DNA of 64,000 nucleotides, taken from contig JAHFSX010000019.1 in NCBI GenBank assembly GCA_023269675.1, positions 1 through 64,000 of the forward strand, read 5' to 3'. A program made the translations under genes and the position numbers. Shown here piece by piece: positions 17,861 through 27,254 of this stretch. Numbering within the stretch: position 1 is the first letter of the stretch; each line of letters opens with the position of its first letter. Under the pieces are notes generated by a model, which saw only the letters and a program-made list of their open reading frames with translations, was not told the DNA's origin and did no database searches. This DNA comes from Verrucomicrobiota bacterium (lineage in GTDB: Bacteria; Verrucomicrobiota; Kiritimatiellia; RFP12; UBA1067).

Positions 17861-17895
17861 CCTCTGGTCGGTTTAACTCGCGGTGATCAGACTTA

Positions 17896-17910
17896 TGCCA
17901 ATTTTTGGCA
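17896..17910 (-). promoter_or_regulatory. Operator-like palindrome upstream of the rhamnosidase
   Basis: TGCCAATTTTTGGCA is a 6+3+6 inverted repeat, 36-50 bases before the rhamnosidase ATG. It is the kind of symmetric site bound by LacI or GntR sugar regulators. No regulator gene is adjacent, so the assignment is speculative. Confidence 0.35.
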
Positions 17911-18042
17911 CCTTAGCACGCGTCGTTTGGGAGGTCAATGCAGAAACGCCGCGTGGTCCTACAGATGGGAGAGCCATGGGCCTGGCCGAAAATACTTCAA
18001 TCCAGGGGCGTCACGGACAGCCCGTTTTGTTGCAGAGTGCGG

Positions 18043-18071
18043 GTGACACCGGTGGGGGAGTCTGATACACT
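18043..18071 (+). promoter_or_regulatory. Probable ferritin promoter
   Basis: GTGACA (18043-18048), 17-base spacer, TACACT (18066-18071). This gives a leader of about 60 bases. I see no clear Fur box over it. Confidence 0.5.
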
Positions 18072-18138
18072 GGGCACACTTTCCTTGCGAGTGCGCGACG
18101 CATCACGTGAGGCGGTGAATTAGAAAGGCAGTCTCATC

Positions 18139-18633
18139 ATGATCAGCAAAAAAACAGCTAAAGCGATCAACACCCAGATCAACCGTGAATTTTATTCGGC
18201 TTTCCTTTATCTCGCCATGGCGAATGACGCGATGGCCAAAGGGTTCAAGGGCGCGGCGAATTGGATGAGCATCCAGTTCAAAGAGGAGCAGGAGCACGCC
18301 TTGAAGTTCGCCCATTACCTGCAGGAGCAGAACGTCAAGGTCGAACTGACGGCGATCGCGGCGCCTAAGACCGAGTGGAAGGACCTGCTGGACATGTTCA
18401 AGGATGCGCTGGCGCACGAGAAAAAGGTGACGGCGTGGATCAGCGAGATCGCCGATCAGGCGGTCACGGAGAAGGACCACGCCACGCAGAACATGCTGCA
18501 GTGGTTCATCAACGAGCAGGTGGAAGAGGAGTCGAACGCGACCGACATCATCTGGATGCTCGAGATGAGCGAGGGCTCGAAGGGCGCGCTGTTCATGGCC
18601 GACAAACAGCTCGGCAAGCGCGGACGCGCCTAG
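18139..18633 (+). CDS. ftnA: Bacterial non-haem ferritin
   Basis: A 164-residue four-helix ferritin subunit; 24 copies form a cage that oxidises Fe2+ and stores ferric iron. The ferroxidase-centre residues lie in QINREFYSAFLYLAMAN, FKEEQEHALKFAHYL and NEQVEEESNATDIIWML. The length is typical for FtnA. The ATG has GAAAGG 11 bases upstream. The gene is monocistronic, with its own promoter and a strong intrinsic terminator. Confidence 0.95.
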   Translation: MISKKTAKAINTQINREFYSAFLYLAMANDAMAKGFKGAANWMSIQFKEEQEHALKFAHYLQEQNVKVELTAIAAPKTEWKDLLDMFKDALAHEKKVTAWISEIADQAVTEKDHATQNMLQWFINEQVEEESNATDIIWMLEMSEGSKGALFMADKQLGKRGRA

Positions 18634-18655
18634 GCGCGCGGGCAGAGTGAACAGA

Positions 18656-18683
18656 GGTGCGGCTTGCGGGCCGCACCTTTTTT
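18656..18683 (+). terminator. Intrinsic terminator of the ferritin gene
   Basis: GGTGCGGC (18656-18663), loop TTGCGG, GCCGCACC (18670-18677), then six T (18678-18683). The T tract runs into the last codon of the convergent nudC gene. Confidence 0.9.
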
Positions 18684-19416
18684 ATTGGGCGAAAAAGGCG
18701 TCGATCAGCCGTCGGGCGATGCTGACGGGTGATGGGATGGGCGGCAGGTGGTCGCGGTCAAACCAGCCGGCCTCGGCGATCTCCTCGCCGTCGGGCGTGA
18801 TCTCGCCCCCCGCGTATTCGGCGGTGAAACCGATCATCAGATTGTTGGGATAGGGCCACGGCTGGCTGGAGGCGTAACGGATATTCTTGACCCTCAAGCC
18901 GACCTCTTCGGCGATTTCGCGCTCGACGGTCTGCTCGAGCGTCTCGTGCGCCTCGACGAACCCGGCGATGAGGCTCCAGAAGGGAACGAGCCCGCCGGCT
19001 TTGTGCGCGAGCAAAAGCTGATCGCCGCGGTGGACCAGCGTGATCACCACGGGATTGATGCGCGGGTAGGCGATATGGCCGCAGCCGGCGCAGGCCATGG
19101 CGCGCTCCGTGGCGTGGCGCGTGAGCGGCGCGCCGCAGACGCCGCAGAAGCGGTGCGTCTGGCGCCAATGCAGGAGCTGGCGCGCGAGGCCGGCCTGTAC
19201 CGCCGTCTCGGCGGGGGCGAGGTCGAAGAACGCGCGCAGACCGACCAGCTCCGCGCCGGGCACGGGCGGCTCGTCCGCGGCGGCCACAAACGTATCGGCG
19301 CCGAGCGGTTCAACCGACTCGAGGCGCGCGGGGTCAGCCTCGAAGAGGCTGACGACGGCGGTCCCGGTCCGGCGGATCCAGAGTTGGTCGCTCTTGAAAA
19401 GGAGGAAGGTGTTCAC
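18682..19416 (-). CDS. nudC: NAD+/NADH diphosphatase (NudC family)
   Basis: A 244-residue Nudix enzyme that cleaves NAD(H) to NMN(H) and AMP, and in other bacteria removes NAD caps from RNA. The zinc ribbon has two Cys pairs (RFCGVCGAPL and ACAGCGHIAYPR). The Nudix box follows at GFVEAHETLEQTVEREIAEE, then the NudC-specific SQPWPYPNNLM. The GTG start at 19416 overlaps the TGA of the upstream 652-residue gene (GTGA), so translation is probably coupled. The same frame stays open upstream, but only as a shadow of that gene. Confidence 0.9.
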   Translation of the reverse strand: MNTFLLFKSDQLWIRRTGTAVVSLFEADPARLESVEPLGADTFVAAADEPPVPGAELVGLRAFFDLAPAETAVQAGLARQLLHWRQTHRFCGVCGAPLTRHATERAMACAGCGHIAYPRINPVVITLVHRGDQLLLAHKAGGLVPFWSLIAGFVEAHETLEQTVEREIAEEVGLRVKNIRYASSQPWPYPNNLMIGFTAEYAGGEITPDGEEIAEAGWFDRDHLPPIPSPVSIARRLIDAFFAQ

Positions 19417-21371
19417 GGGTTTAAGATCTCGATGTGACGGCGGATGTCGGCGGTGAGCGCCGCGGCATCGGTGCTGGCGAGCCGCGCCAAAATACACTGC
19501 CAGCGGTAAGCGAAGCTGCCGGCCTTGTCCAGCGGGCGGTGTTTGAACAGTTTGTCGAAGGCGCGCTGGCGGCGACGGTATTCCTGCTGAACCCGCTCCA
19601 GTCGCTGCCGGAACGAGGCCAGATAGATCTCGGCGAACTCCGCCGCGTTGCACATGTGCTTGGCGCGCCGGTTCACCGGCCCGGCGTAAGCCCTGGCCAT
19701 GCTGCTGAGCGGATACTCGTATTGGGTGAAGGCGCCGGTGTGATCGGATACGATCAGATGGGTCGGCAGGCCGTCGCCGTCGAGCTCGATCACCTCGTCG
19801 CCGTCGTCGAACATGACGGAGCGATCGCTGTTGGCGCGGCCGACCACGCTGTTGACGGCGGCGGCCTCTCCCAGCAGGCGCGCGAGGCGGCGGTTGAACT
19901 CGGCGTCGGCGTAGCGGCGCGGCACGATTTTGTCGGTCGCGCAGCCGCTGATGTAGCTGCGCTCGAAATAGATGGCCCAGCAGCGCGCGCCGTGGAAGGC
20001 CTTGTTCAGGCCGCTGTAGGTTTCGGCCATGCGTCCGGTCGTCACCTTTTCGGGAAGGTTCATGCCGAGCTGGCGGCAGCCGAGACGGCGGTCGAGGATG
20101 TAATCGGTGTAGTCCATCGCCTCCGTGATCGACTGGATCAGGTCCTTGCCCTCGTCGAGGTGTTCGGCAACGCCCCACTTCTGGAAGCGCAGGATCCGCA
20201 GCTCCGCCTCGGGCTTGTCAGCCTCTTTCACCTGGACTATGTACACGTTGGCGCGGCGCTTCGCGAACTGGGCGCGTGTCGATAGCGAGCGGCTGATGCG
20301 TCCGATGTTGATGTACTCGATGGTGCCGAACTCCCGCAGATAGTTGAAGATCACGGCCTTGGCGCGCGGGTCGCAGAGGGCGTTCAACTCGGCGTCGTCG
20401 GGCGCGGCTTCCAGCTCCTCGCAGATCGAGTCGACGAGGAGCTCGCCCTCCTCAATGCGGCAGCCGGGCAGCCATTCGATCTGCAGATAGAATTCGGGCG
20501 AGATCCCTTCGATGAGCTCCTCCGCCGCGATGGCGTTGGGCTGCATGATGAGTGCGGAACACATCAGGTTGCGCCACTCGATGTTTTCCGGCGTCTCGTC
20601 CTGTAAAACGTCCGGCACGGAATGGCGGAAGGCGTCGAGCAGTTTCTGGTAGGCGGAGCGCAGCGCGGCGATCGGCAGCCCCTGGACGTTCAGCGCTTCA
20701 AACGCCTGCCGGGTGAAGGCGCATCCGGGGGGGAAGATGTCGATCTCCGGATGGCCGAAGCGGTTGCGCAGGGCGCTGTGCTGCGCGATCTCGGCGAGGT
20801 GGGCGCGGAAGATGTCGTCCGAACGCGAGGCCAGCCAGGCGAAGTCGCCGAGGGTCAGGAAGCGCGTGCCGGTCGAGCGGTTGTAAAAGTAGAGCGGCAG
20901 GCCGTCGATGCTGACGCGGGAGCTGGCGACGAGGCGGTTCAGCTCTTCGGGCGAAACGGGGATACGGCTCATGCGCCAGTTCTCGCCGCGCGCGCGCAGG
21001 GCATTGCGCACCTTTTCGTGCTGGGTGTTGAGGAAACGGATCTTGCGTTTGGATACAAGGGTCTGGAGAAGCTCGTCCGCTTCGAAGGCGAGGTCCATGG
21101 CGTTCGGATCGGGACGGATGAGCACGAACTGGTCGTCGAAAAGGAGGTCGACCGAGCGCGTCATCTCGGCGTCGAACTCGTCGTTCGTGAGTTTCGGCTG
21201 TCCCGCTGCGAGGCGTTCGCGGTTCAGCTCCATGATCCAGGCGAGCCGTTGCGTGGCGTGGATGCCGGTCAGGGTGACCAGCCCCGGCGAGCGCAGGAAA
21301 ATCGTGCCGATACGGGATTTGAGCCGGCCCGTTTCGTCACGCGCGAAAAGTGGTTCTCCGAGAAGCTTCAT
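19413..21371 (-). CDS. Conserved-looking 652-residue protein of unknown function
   Basis: I do not recognise this protein. It is soluble-looking, with no signal peptide or membrane helix, and rich in charged residues. Stretches that look conserved include FLRSPGLVTLTGIHATQRL near the N-terminus, a cysteine-poor middle, and VGRANSDRSVMFDDGDEVIE and GAFTQYEYPLSSMARAYAGP towards the C-terminus. The end is helical and Arg-rich (QQEYRRRQRAFDKLF), possibly a short coiled coil. Its stop overlaps the nudC start, implying a linked function, perhaps in nucleotide or RNA metabolism; that is inference from position only. It starts at an ATG 43 bases from the end of folD. Confidence 0.75.
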   Translation of the reverse strand: MKLLGEPLFARDETGRLKSRIGTIFLRSPGLVTLTGIHATQRLAWIMELNRERLAAGQPKLTNDEFDAEMTRSVDLLFDDQFVLIRPDPNAMDLAFEADELLQTLVSKRKIRFLNTQHEKVRNALRARGENWRMSRIPVSPEELNRLVASSRVSIDGLPLYFYNRSTGTRFLTLGDFAWLASRSDDIFRAHLAEIAQHSALRNRFGHPEIDIFPPGCAFTRQAFEALNVQGLPIAALRSAYQKLLDAFRHSVPDVLQDETPENIEWRNLMCSALIMQPNAIAAEELIEGISPEFYLQIEWLPGCRIEEGELLVDSICEELEAAPDDAELNALCDPRAKAVIFNYLREFGTIEYINIGRISRSLSTRAQFAKRRANVYIVQVKEADKPEAELRILRFQKWGVAEHLDEGKDLIQSITEAMDYTDYILDRRLGCRQLGMNLPEKVTTGRMAETYSGLNKAFHGARCWAIYFERSYISGCATDKIVPRRYADAEFNRRLARLLGEAAAVNSVVGRANSDRSVMFDDGDEVIELDGDGLPTHLIVSDHTGAFTQYEYPLSSMARAYAGPVNRRAKHMCNAAEFAEIYLASFRQRLERVQQEYRRRQRAFDKLFKHRPLDKAGSFAYRWQCILARLASTDAAALTADIRRHIEILNP

Positions 21372-21413
21372 TGCAAAAGGGGGGGGAGGGTGCGAGGTTT
21401 AAAGGTTCACAGT

Positions 21414-22325
21414 TCAACGGCTTGGAGAGGCCGTGCCCGAGGCTCCGGCCGCGCGTCGGGCGGCTTCGAGCGTGTTGTACAAGAGCATGGTGATGGTCAT
21501 CGGCCCCACGCCGCCGGGCACGGGGGTGATGAGCGAGGCGACCTCCTTGGCCGAGTCGAAGTCCACATCGCCCGCCAGGCGGAACCCGCTCTTCCGGGTG
21601 GCGTCCGCGATGCGGTTCACGCCGACGTCGATCACCACCGCGCCGGGCTTGATCATATCGCCGGTGACGGTGTTCGGGCGTCCGGCCGCCACCACGAGAA
21701 TGTCGGCCTGCCGCGTGAACCGGGCCAGGTCGCGCGTGCCCGTGTGGCAGACCGTGACCGTGGCGTTACCGCCCTCGGCCTTACGCATCAGCAGGTGGGC
21801 GACGGGCTTGCCAACGATGTTGCTGCGCCCGACGACGACCGCGTGGCTGCCGGAGGTCTGGACGCCCGCGCGCAACAGCATTTGAATGATGCCGTGCGGG
21901 GTGCAGGGCAGATAGCAGGGCGCGCCGATCATCATGCGCCCGACGTTCACGGGGGTGAAGCCGTCCACGTCCTTCTCCGGAGCGATGGCGTCGATGACTG
22001 CGCTCTCGTCGATGTGTTTGGGAAGCGGAAGCTGCACGAGGATGCCGTGGATGCGGGGGTCGGCGTTCATGCGGCGCACCAGGGCGAGCGCCTCCTCTTG
22101 CGTGGTGGCCGCGGGCACGCGCACATCCTGCGAGTACATGCCGGCCTCGGCGCACGCCGTCTCTTTGGCGGTGACGTAGGAGGTGGAGGCGGGATCCATG
22201 CCGATGAGGAGGACGCCCAGACCGGGCGTGATGCCGGTTTCGGCTTTGAGGGTGGCGACATGGGTGGCGATATCCGCACGCAGGTCGGCGGCGAGCTGTT
22301 TTCCGTCTAAGATCGTAGCGCTCAT
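21414..22325 (-). CDS. folD: Methylenetetrahydrofolate dehydrogenase/cyclohydrolase
   Basis: A 303-residue bifunctional enzyme interconverting 5,10-methylene-, methenyl- and 10-formyl-tetrahydrofolate. Key motifs: [14 protein letters not shown] with the catalytic lysine, [40 protein letters not shown] (dinucleotide site) and [12 protein letters not shown]. The start is the ATG at 22325 beginning [16 protein letters not shown]; the frame is open upstream to about 22724 without support. It precedes the 652-residue gene and nudC on the same strand. Confidence 0.95.
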   Translation of the reverse strand: MSATILDGKQLAADLRADIATHVATLKAETGITPGLGVLLIGMDPASTSYVTAKETACAEAGMYSQDVRVPAATTQEEALALVRRMNADPRIHGILVQLPLPKHIDESAVIDAIAPEKDVDGFTPVNVGRMMIGAPCYLPCTPHGIIQMLLRAGVQTSGSHAVVVGRSNIVGKPVAHLLMRKAEGGNATVTVCHTGTRDLARFTRQADILVVAAGRPNTVTGDMIKPGAVVIDVGVNRIADATRKSGFRLAGDVDFDSAKEVASLITPVPGGVGPMTITMLLYNTLEAARRAAGASGTASPSR

Positions 22326-22635
22326 AGAGGTGACGAAAGCGTGACACGTTGGGGGTTGAGGGGTGCGCGAAAAAGGAAAAATCCGCGCGCTTAAAAAACG
22401 GAGGCCAGTATAGCATAATTCCGGCCGGGCGGTATGGGGAAAAACCGGCGTTTTCAAGGCGCGCGCGGGCCGTCCTCTTCGGTCGCGCTTTTCGGTCGCG
22501 GGCCGTCCGCCCTTGACGCCACCCCTGAATGCGTCTACGCTTTTGCCTTCGAATGAGGCTGCGGGCGAGACTCGGTCATGGGCGGAAGGGTGCCCGCTAA
22601 AACCGGATCCCTGCGGCACGGGGGCGAGGAGCCGA
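22326..22635. other. Divergent intergenic region between folD and the HzsA-like gene
   Basis: These 310 bases hold the two outward-facing 5' regions. One promoter-like pair for the plus strand is described separately. No gene or strong hairpin is seen. Confidence 0.6.
22513..22541 (+). promoter_or_regulatory. Possible promoter of the HzsA-like gene
   Basis: TTGACG (22513-22518) and TACGCT (22536-22541) are spaced by 17 bases. The -35 is good and the -10 poor. Confidence 0.35.
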
Positions 22636-25317
22636 ATGAAAGTTTGTATTTGCGTGGCGGTTCTGATGGCCTTCAGCGTGGGGGCCGATACCGCAGATGA
22701 GGCGTTGGGGTTGGCGCAGCGCACGCTCGCCTATGTCGAACGCTCGTCGCCGCGCCCGGCGGCGGCGGCGGAGTTGGCCGCCCTGGCGGCGCGTCTGCCG
22801 CAGGCCGCGGGGCCGGCGCCCCGCGCAGCGCTCGAAAAAGAGATCCGCGCGCTGCGCCGGAGCATCCTTTTCTCGCACCCCGCCCTGGATTTCGAGCGGC
22901 TGCTGGTCTGCCAGCGCACGCTGCCGTACTCCTGCAACGCCCACATGGTCGACCAGTATCCGGGGCGGTATTCGCGTCCCGGCCCCGGCCTGGTGGTGAT
23001 CGACCACTGGAAGACCGCACCGCACGCGAGCGAGCCGCTGAAGGGCAAGCTGCCGCCCGGCACGGTGCTCAATCCCGACCTGCATTGGGACGGCGACCGG
23101 GTGATCTTCGCCTTTTGCGACCATACGGCCGCGCGGTCGCCCGCGGCCGCAGGGGTGGCGGTGCCGACGCTCGCCGAAATGGCCAAGCGCGGCAAGGGCG
23201 CCTGCGGCGATGCCGTGCGCGCGCTCGATCCGGGCAACCCCTGCTTCGCTGACAAGGCCAAAGGGTACGACGTGAACCCGACGGCGCATCTGCGCTATTT
23301 CATCTGGGAGGCGGCGCTCGACGGCTCGTGGGCGCGTCAACTCACCGGCACGGCGGACGACCCGCTGGCCACGTGGTGCGGCCGGCAGACGGTGCTGGTC
23401 GAGGACGTCGATCCGTGCTACCTGCCCGACGGCGGTTTCGCCTTCACCTCCACACGCTGCCAGGGCTTCGGGCGGTGCCACTGGGGCCGCTACGCGCCCT
23501 CGTTCCTGCTCTACCGCGCGGACGCCGGCGGCGCGAACATCCGGCAGCTCTCGTACGGCGAAGCCAACGAGTGGGAGCCCTCGGTGCTCAACGACGGGAG
23601 GCTCGTCTACACGCGCTGGGACTACATCAACCGCAACGAGATGTGGCTGCAGAGCCTGTGGACCACGAATCCTGACGGAACAGGCACCGCGCATTTCTAC
23701 GGCAACTACACGCGCCACCCGTGCATCCAGACCGAGGCGGTCGCGATTCCCGGCTCGCATGTGGTGGTCGCCACGGCCGCGGCCCATCATTTCATCACGG
23801 CCGGCTCGCTCATCACCATCGACACGCACAAGGGCGAGGACGGACCCGCGCCGCTCACGCGCGTCACCCCGGAGATCGCGTGGCCCGAGTCGGAGGGGTG
23901 GAATCAGCCGGGCTGCTACGCCAATCCATTCCCGCTGAACGACACGCTTTTTCTCGCCAGTTTCTCGCCGGAGAAAGTGGCTTGGGAAAACAAGGAGGGC
24001 GGGTACCACGGCACGTGGCCGAGCAACCACGCGTTCGGCGTCTGGCTGGTGGATACGCTGGGCGGCCGCGAGCTGATCTTCCTGGACGCGGCGATCGGCT
24101 CCTTTTCGCCCATGCCCATCCGCAAGCGTCCCACGCCGCCGGCGATCCCCTCGCGGCTGCCGCCGCGGGCGCACGCCCCGGACTCCGGGGTCTGTTACCT
24201 CGAGAACGTGTACAACTGCCGCGAGCCGCTTGAGAAGGGCTCCGTGAAGTTCCTGCGGCTGAACCAGATCCTCAACCAGCCCACGGCCGAGAAGGCGGTG
24301 CGCGGCAGCGTGTTCACCGAACTGCCCCGCCGTCCGCTCGGCATCGTGCCGGTGGCGGCGGACGGTTCGGCCACTTTCCGCATGCCCGCCGGCTGCCCGG
24401 TCCAGCTGCAGGCGCTCGATGCGGACGGCAGGGCGGTGATGACCATGCGCTCGTTCCTCTACGCGCACCCGGGCGAGATGATCGGCTGTGCGGGCTGCCA
24501 CGAGAACCGGTCGCAGTCGGTGACCGCCGCGCAGGCGGCCAAACGCAGGGGGACGGCGTCGGAGCCCGTGCCCACGCCGGTGTTGGACTACGCGGGCGGT
24601 TTCAGTTTCATGCGCACCGTGCAGCCGGTGCTCGACCGCCACTGCATCCGGTGTCACGGCCTCGGCGACATGGACAAGCAGAGGTGCCCGGACCTCATCG
24701 GCCCGGCGGCCTACACGCAGCTCATCAAGCGCAAGATGGTGAAGCAGGCGGAGTGGTACAAGGAGAGCGACGCGAGCACGCCCAAGGATTATTTCGCGGT
24801 GGTGAGCCCGTTGACGGCGATGCTCGAGAAGGGGCATCAGGGCGTGGTGCTGTCGAAGGCCGACTGGGACGCCCTGATCGTGTGGATGGACCTCAACGCG
24901 CCGCAGTACGGCGACTACGGCTTCAACCGCGCGGAGCAGCGCGCGGTCGACCCGGAGGGCGAGCGGCGGCTGCGCGGCGAGATCGAGGAGCGCTTCGGCA
25001 AGGCCGTGGCCTCGCAGCCGTTCGAGTCGCTGGTGAATGTGGGCCAGCCCGAAAAGAGCCGCATCCTGCTGGCGGCGCTGCCGGCGGCGGCGGGCGGCTG
25101 GGGCCAGTTGGCCGACGGCTTCAGCGGCAAGGACGATCCGGCGTATGCCTCCCTGCTGGAAAGCGTGAGGCATGCGGTCAAACCGTTGGCCTATGCGGAC
25201 ATCCACGGAACGTGCGGTCGGGGCAGGGATTGCGTGTGCCAGAGCTGCTGGGTGTGGATGGGTCGGTTCAACGAGGTGCGGCCGGCCCCCGCTGCTGCGC
25301 AGACGGCCGCGCGCTGA
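22636..25317 (+). CDS. Secreted HzsA-related protein with two c-type haem motifs
   Basis: The ATG at 22636 follows GAGGAG and starts a signal peptide ([20 protein letters not shown]). The 893-residue protein has a central beta-propeller-like region ([39 protein letters not shown]) resembling the middle domain of the hydrazine synthase alpha subunit. Two haem-binding CxxCH motifs follow, CAGCH at 618-622 and CIRCH at 670-674, and a Cys-rich end ([12 protein letters not shown]). HzsA-related proteins are common in Planctomycetes, Kiritimatiellota and relatives that do not perform anammox; their reaction is unknown. No beta or gamma hydrazine synthase subunits are near, so hydrazine synthesis is unlikely. 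A periplasmic redox role is inferred. Confidence 0.75.
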   Translation: MKVCICVAVLMAFSVGADTADEALGLAQRTLAYVERSSPRPAAAAELAALAARLPQAAGPAPRAALEKEIRALRRSILFSHPALDFERLLVCQRTLPYSCNAHMVDQYPGRYSRPGPGLVVIDHWKTAPHASEPLKGKLPPGTVLNPDLHWDGDRVIFAFCDHTAARSPAAAGVAVPTLAEMAKRGKGACGDAVRALDPGNPCFADKAKGYDVNPTAHLRYFIWEAALDGSWARQLTGTADDPLATWCGRQTVLVEDVDPCYLPDGGFAFTSTRCQGFGRCHWGRYAPSFLLYRADAGGANIRQLSYGEANEWEPSVLNDGRLVYTRWDYINRNEMWLQSLWTTNPDGTGTAHFYGNYTRHPCIQTEAVAIPGSHVVVATAAAHHFITAGSLITIDTHKGEDGPAPLTRVTPEIAWPESEGWNQPGCYANPFPLNDTLFLASFSPEKVAWENKEGGYHGTWPSNHAFGVWLVDTLGGRELIFLDAAIGSFSPMPIRKRPTPPAIPSRLPPRAHAPDSGVCYLENVYNCREPLEKGSVKFLRLNQILNQPTAEKAVRGSVFTELPRRPLGIVPVAADGSATFRMPAGCPVQLQALDADGRAVMTMRSFLYAHPGEMIGCAGCHENRSQSVTAAQAAKRRGTASEPVPTPVLDYAGGFSFMRTVQPVLDRHCIRCHGLGDMDKQRCPDLIGPAAYTQLIKRKMVKQAEWYKESDASTPKDYFAVVSPLTAMLEKGHQGVVLSKADWDALIVWMDLNAPQYGDYGFNRAEQRAVDPEGERRLRGEIEERFGKAVASQPFESLVNVGQPEKSRILLAALPAAAGGWGQLADGFSGKDDPAYASLLESVRHAVKPLAYADIHGTCGRGRDCVCQSCWVWMGRFNEVRPAPAAAQTAAR

Positions 25318-25352
25318 ACCTGCAAAAAAATGCGTCATACCAAAACTCACGC

Positions 25353-25380
25353 TTGCATTCCGCGGCCCGTTTGATATCCT
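25353..25380 (+). promoter_or_regulatory. Probable promoter of tRNA-His
   Basis: TTGCAT (25353-25358) and TATCCT (25375-25380), 16-base spacer, 18 bases before the mature 5' end of the tRNA. Confidence 0.45.
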
Positions 25381-25398
25381 TTGCTCACTTTTTTCTAT

Positions 25399-25476
25399 GG
25401 CGAAAATAGCTCAGTTGGTTAGAGCAGCAGATTGTGGTTCTGCGGGTCGCGGGTTCGAGTCCCGTTTTTCGCCCCA
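25399..25476 (+). tRNA. tRNA-His (GTG), CCA encoded
   Basis: All arms fold. The acceptor GCGAAAA pairs with TTTTCGC, with G-1 opposite C73, the hallmark of histidine tRNA. The D stem is GCTC/GAGC. The anticodon stem GCAGA/TCTGC encloses loop TTGTGGT with anticodon GTG. The T arm is GCGGG-TTCGAGT-CCCGT. CCA follows C73 in the DNA (25474-25476). The mature 5' end including G-1 is 25399. Confidence 0.96.
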
Positions 25477-25483
25477 ACTTACT

Positions 25484-25517
25484 CCCCTTTAAAACGCAGG
25501 TTTTATTGGGGTTTTTT
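25484..25517 (+). terminator. Intrinsic terminator of tRNA-His
   Basis: CCCC..TAAAAC (25484-25495) pairs with GTTTTA..GGGG (25500-25511) across a two-base mismatch, followed by six T (25512-25517). Confidence 0.7.
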
Positions 25518-26534
25518 AATTTCTACGCCCTGTAGACCGTTTTTTGGCCGTTTGCCTTGGGTAACGGCTATACCCCCGTTTCACCCCTCCGCAAGTACGT
25601 ATTTTACAACAGTTTTACAACACCCCCCCCCGCCACCCGTACCCCCCGACCAAAATATCGGCCTGATCCACCCCGCCCTCAACCACCATAGGGGCATTCT
25701 CCCGCACGCGGACGCCATTTCGCTGGCCACGGTCGGCCAGTACCAGCGGTCGGGCACTAGGGGGGGACCATTATCCGCCCGCGACCGTCACCCCCTTCCA
25801 TCGTCCGTAGATTTTTACCGTTTTTAGCGGCCAGCGGTTTTCGCCGCCGATGACGGTTCCTCGTGCTCGGCAAGCGGCGTACATCGTGGGGAATCGCGGC
25901 AGACGCTTAGGAACCGCACGGGCATGACACGTATTCGATACGCACGGGCTGGGCCTTGTCAACGTATGGAACGGGGAAGCACGACGAGAATGGTGCGCTA
26001 CGTGAGGATTCCACGACGGATTGTCTGACCAATGCGCTTGTGCTACCCTTCTGAGGAAATGATGTGTGTGGTGTACCGGAGCTTAACGCCGATGGCGCGC
26101 TTGAACTGGGTGATGCGTGGACGGCAAAACGCCAAAGCGCCGCCCGCGGCCACCCTTCTTGGTATTGGCAGTGCGACTCTTTGGCGTTTAAAACAGCAGA
26201 GAATCCGATTGCAAGGCACACAAGCTAGGCCTGTCACCCGAGTGTCGCGCGCCCTTGTTGACCGGAATGGCTCGTCTTCGAATCCCCGCCCGGTCTCCTA
26301 CTGCTAAGCCGCGATACACCTCCCTGAGCCGGCCTCGACAGACGCTGTGGCCGCCATCCGGCAACGGCCCACTTCCGGAACCCCGCGATCTGCTCGCCTA
26401 AAGCGCGATAAGCGCGACAAGCGGGTTAAGCGGGGGGATGAGGATGGAGGTCGGATAAAAAAATCAGGGAAGGGGAGAAACAAGAGGGAGGATTGGGATT
26501 GCGGTGGATAGAACAAAAGTTTTAAACCGGCGGC
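25518..26534. other. About 1 kb without a recognisable gene, downstream of tRNA-His
   Basis: No reading frame here has convincing coding character. The stretch has long C and G runs (a run of nine C near 25622, seven G near 25763) and a tandem decamer in TTTTACAACAGTTTTACAAC (25601-25620). A purine-rich strand (26440-26500) leads up to the LexA-like gene. A T-arm-like TTCGAATCCCCGCC occurs near 26278 but no full tRNA folds. It could be the decayed end of an element integrated at the tRNA, or an unrecognised non-coding RNA. Confidence 0.5.
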
Positions 26535-27254
26535 ATGTCACCCCAAACCAAGTTAGCCGAGCGCATTCCCGTTCTCAACGAGTGCATCCGGCGCAACGGA
26601 CGCGCGCCCACGGTGGAGGAACTGCGCGCGCTGTTCGACGTGCGGTCGAAGAACACGGCGTCGGTCATGGCCTCGAAGTTCGTGGAGGCGGACGCGCTGA
26701 GCCGTACGGAAACCGGCAGGCTGGTCGCCCCGCGGCTAAGTGCGGCTTGCAAGCTCCGGCTGCTGGGCAGCGTTGCGGCCGGGTTCCCGTCGCCGCCCGA
26801 GGAGTCGCTGCTGGACACCATGAGTCTGGACGAGTACCTGATCACCCGGCCGGAGGCGACCTTCATGCTGCGGGTGGAGGGCGACTCGATGATCAAGGCT
26901 GGGATCCTGCCGGACGACACGGTGCTGGTGGAGCGGGGGCGGACGCCGCGCAACGGGGACATCGTGGTCGCGTGCGTAGACGCGGCCTGGACCATCAAGT
27001 ATTTCTACAAGGACGGGAGCGGTATCCGGCTGGAGCCCGCGAACAAGAATTACGAGACGCTCCGGCCCAAGCGCGGGCTGGTGGTCGAGGGGGTGTTCAG
27101 AAGCGTGAGATTCGGGATGTGTTTGATGCCGAACATATGCGAGAAATTTTGTCGCTTGCACATCGGACATATCTTAGTCACACTTGAAGTATGCGTTTTG
27201 GATCGCGGTACAGATCGGTTAAGGCAGATTTGGATGGAGGGAGGGGAACTATAG
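26535..27254 (+). CDS. LexA/UmuD-like S24 self-cleaving repressor with atypical C-terminal tail
   Basis: Residues 1-65 form a LexA-like winged-helix domain (NGRAPTVEELRALFDVRSKN). The S24 peptidase domain follows: the Ala-Gly cleavage site in GSVAAGFPSP, the catalytic serine in VEGDSMIKAGI and the lysine in AWTIKYFY. Family members normally end close to residue 193 (VFRSVRF). Here the frame runs 46 residues further with no family likeness (GMCLMPNICEKFCRLHIGHI) and overlaps the next gene by 64 bases, so the original stop was probably lost by mutation or rearrangement. It likely senses RecA-ssDNA and represses DNA-damage genes, but no target is adjacent. There is no clear ribosome site before the ATG. 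Confidence 0.75.
   Translation: MSPQTKLAERIPVLNECIRRNGRAPTVEELRALFDVRSKNTASVMASKFVEADALSRTETGRLVAPRLSAACKLRLLGSVAAGFPSPPEESLLDTMSLDEYLITRPEATFMLRVEGDSMIKAGILPDDTVLVERGRTPRNGDIVVACVDAAWTIKYFYKDGSGIRLEPANKNYETLRPKRGLVVEGVFRSVRFGMCLMPNICEKFCRLHIGHILVTLEVCVLDRGTDRLRQIWMEGGEL

Noticed and set aside
22636..25317. Anammox hydrazine synthesis
   Set aside because: Beta and gamma subunits and hydrazine dehydrogenase genes are absent; HzsA relatives are common in non-anammox PVC bacteria.
22597..25350. A 917-codon minus-strand frame opposite the HzsA-like gene
   Set aside because: Its translation is Arg/His/Gly-rich without motifs, while the plus frame has a signal peptide and haem sites.
25620..25860. 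Possible integrase remnant on the minus strand downstream of tRNA-His
   Set aside because: Translations in the minus frames I read show no tyrosine-recombinase R-H-R-Y motif.
26230..26310. Possible tRNA or tmRNA 3' end around TTCGAATCCCCGCC
   Set aside because: No matching acceptor, D or anticodon arms at suitable distances, and no tmRNA tag reading frame could be placed.
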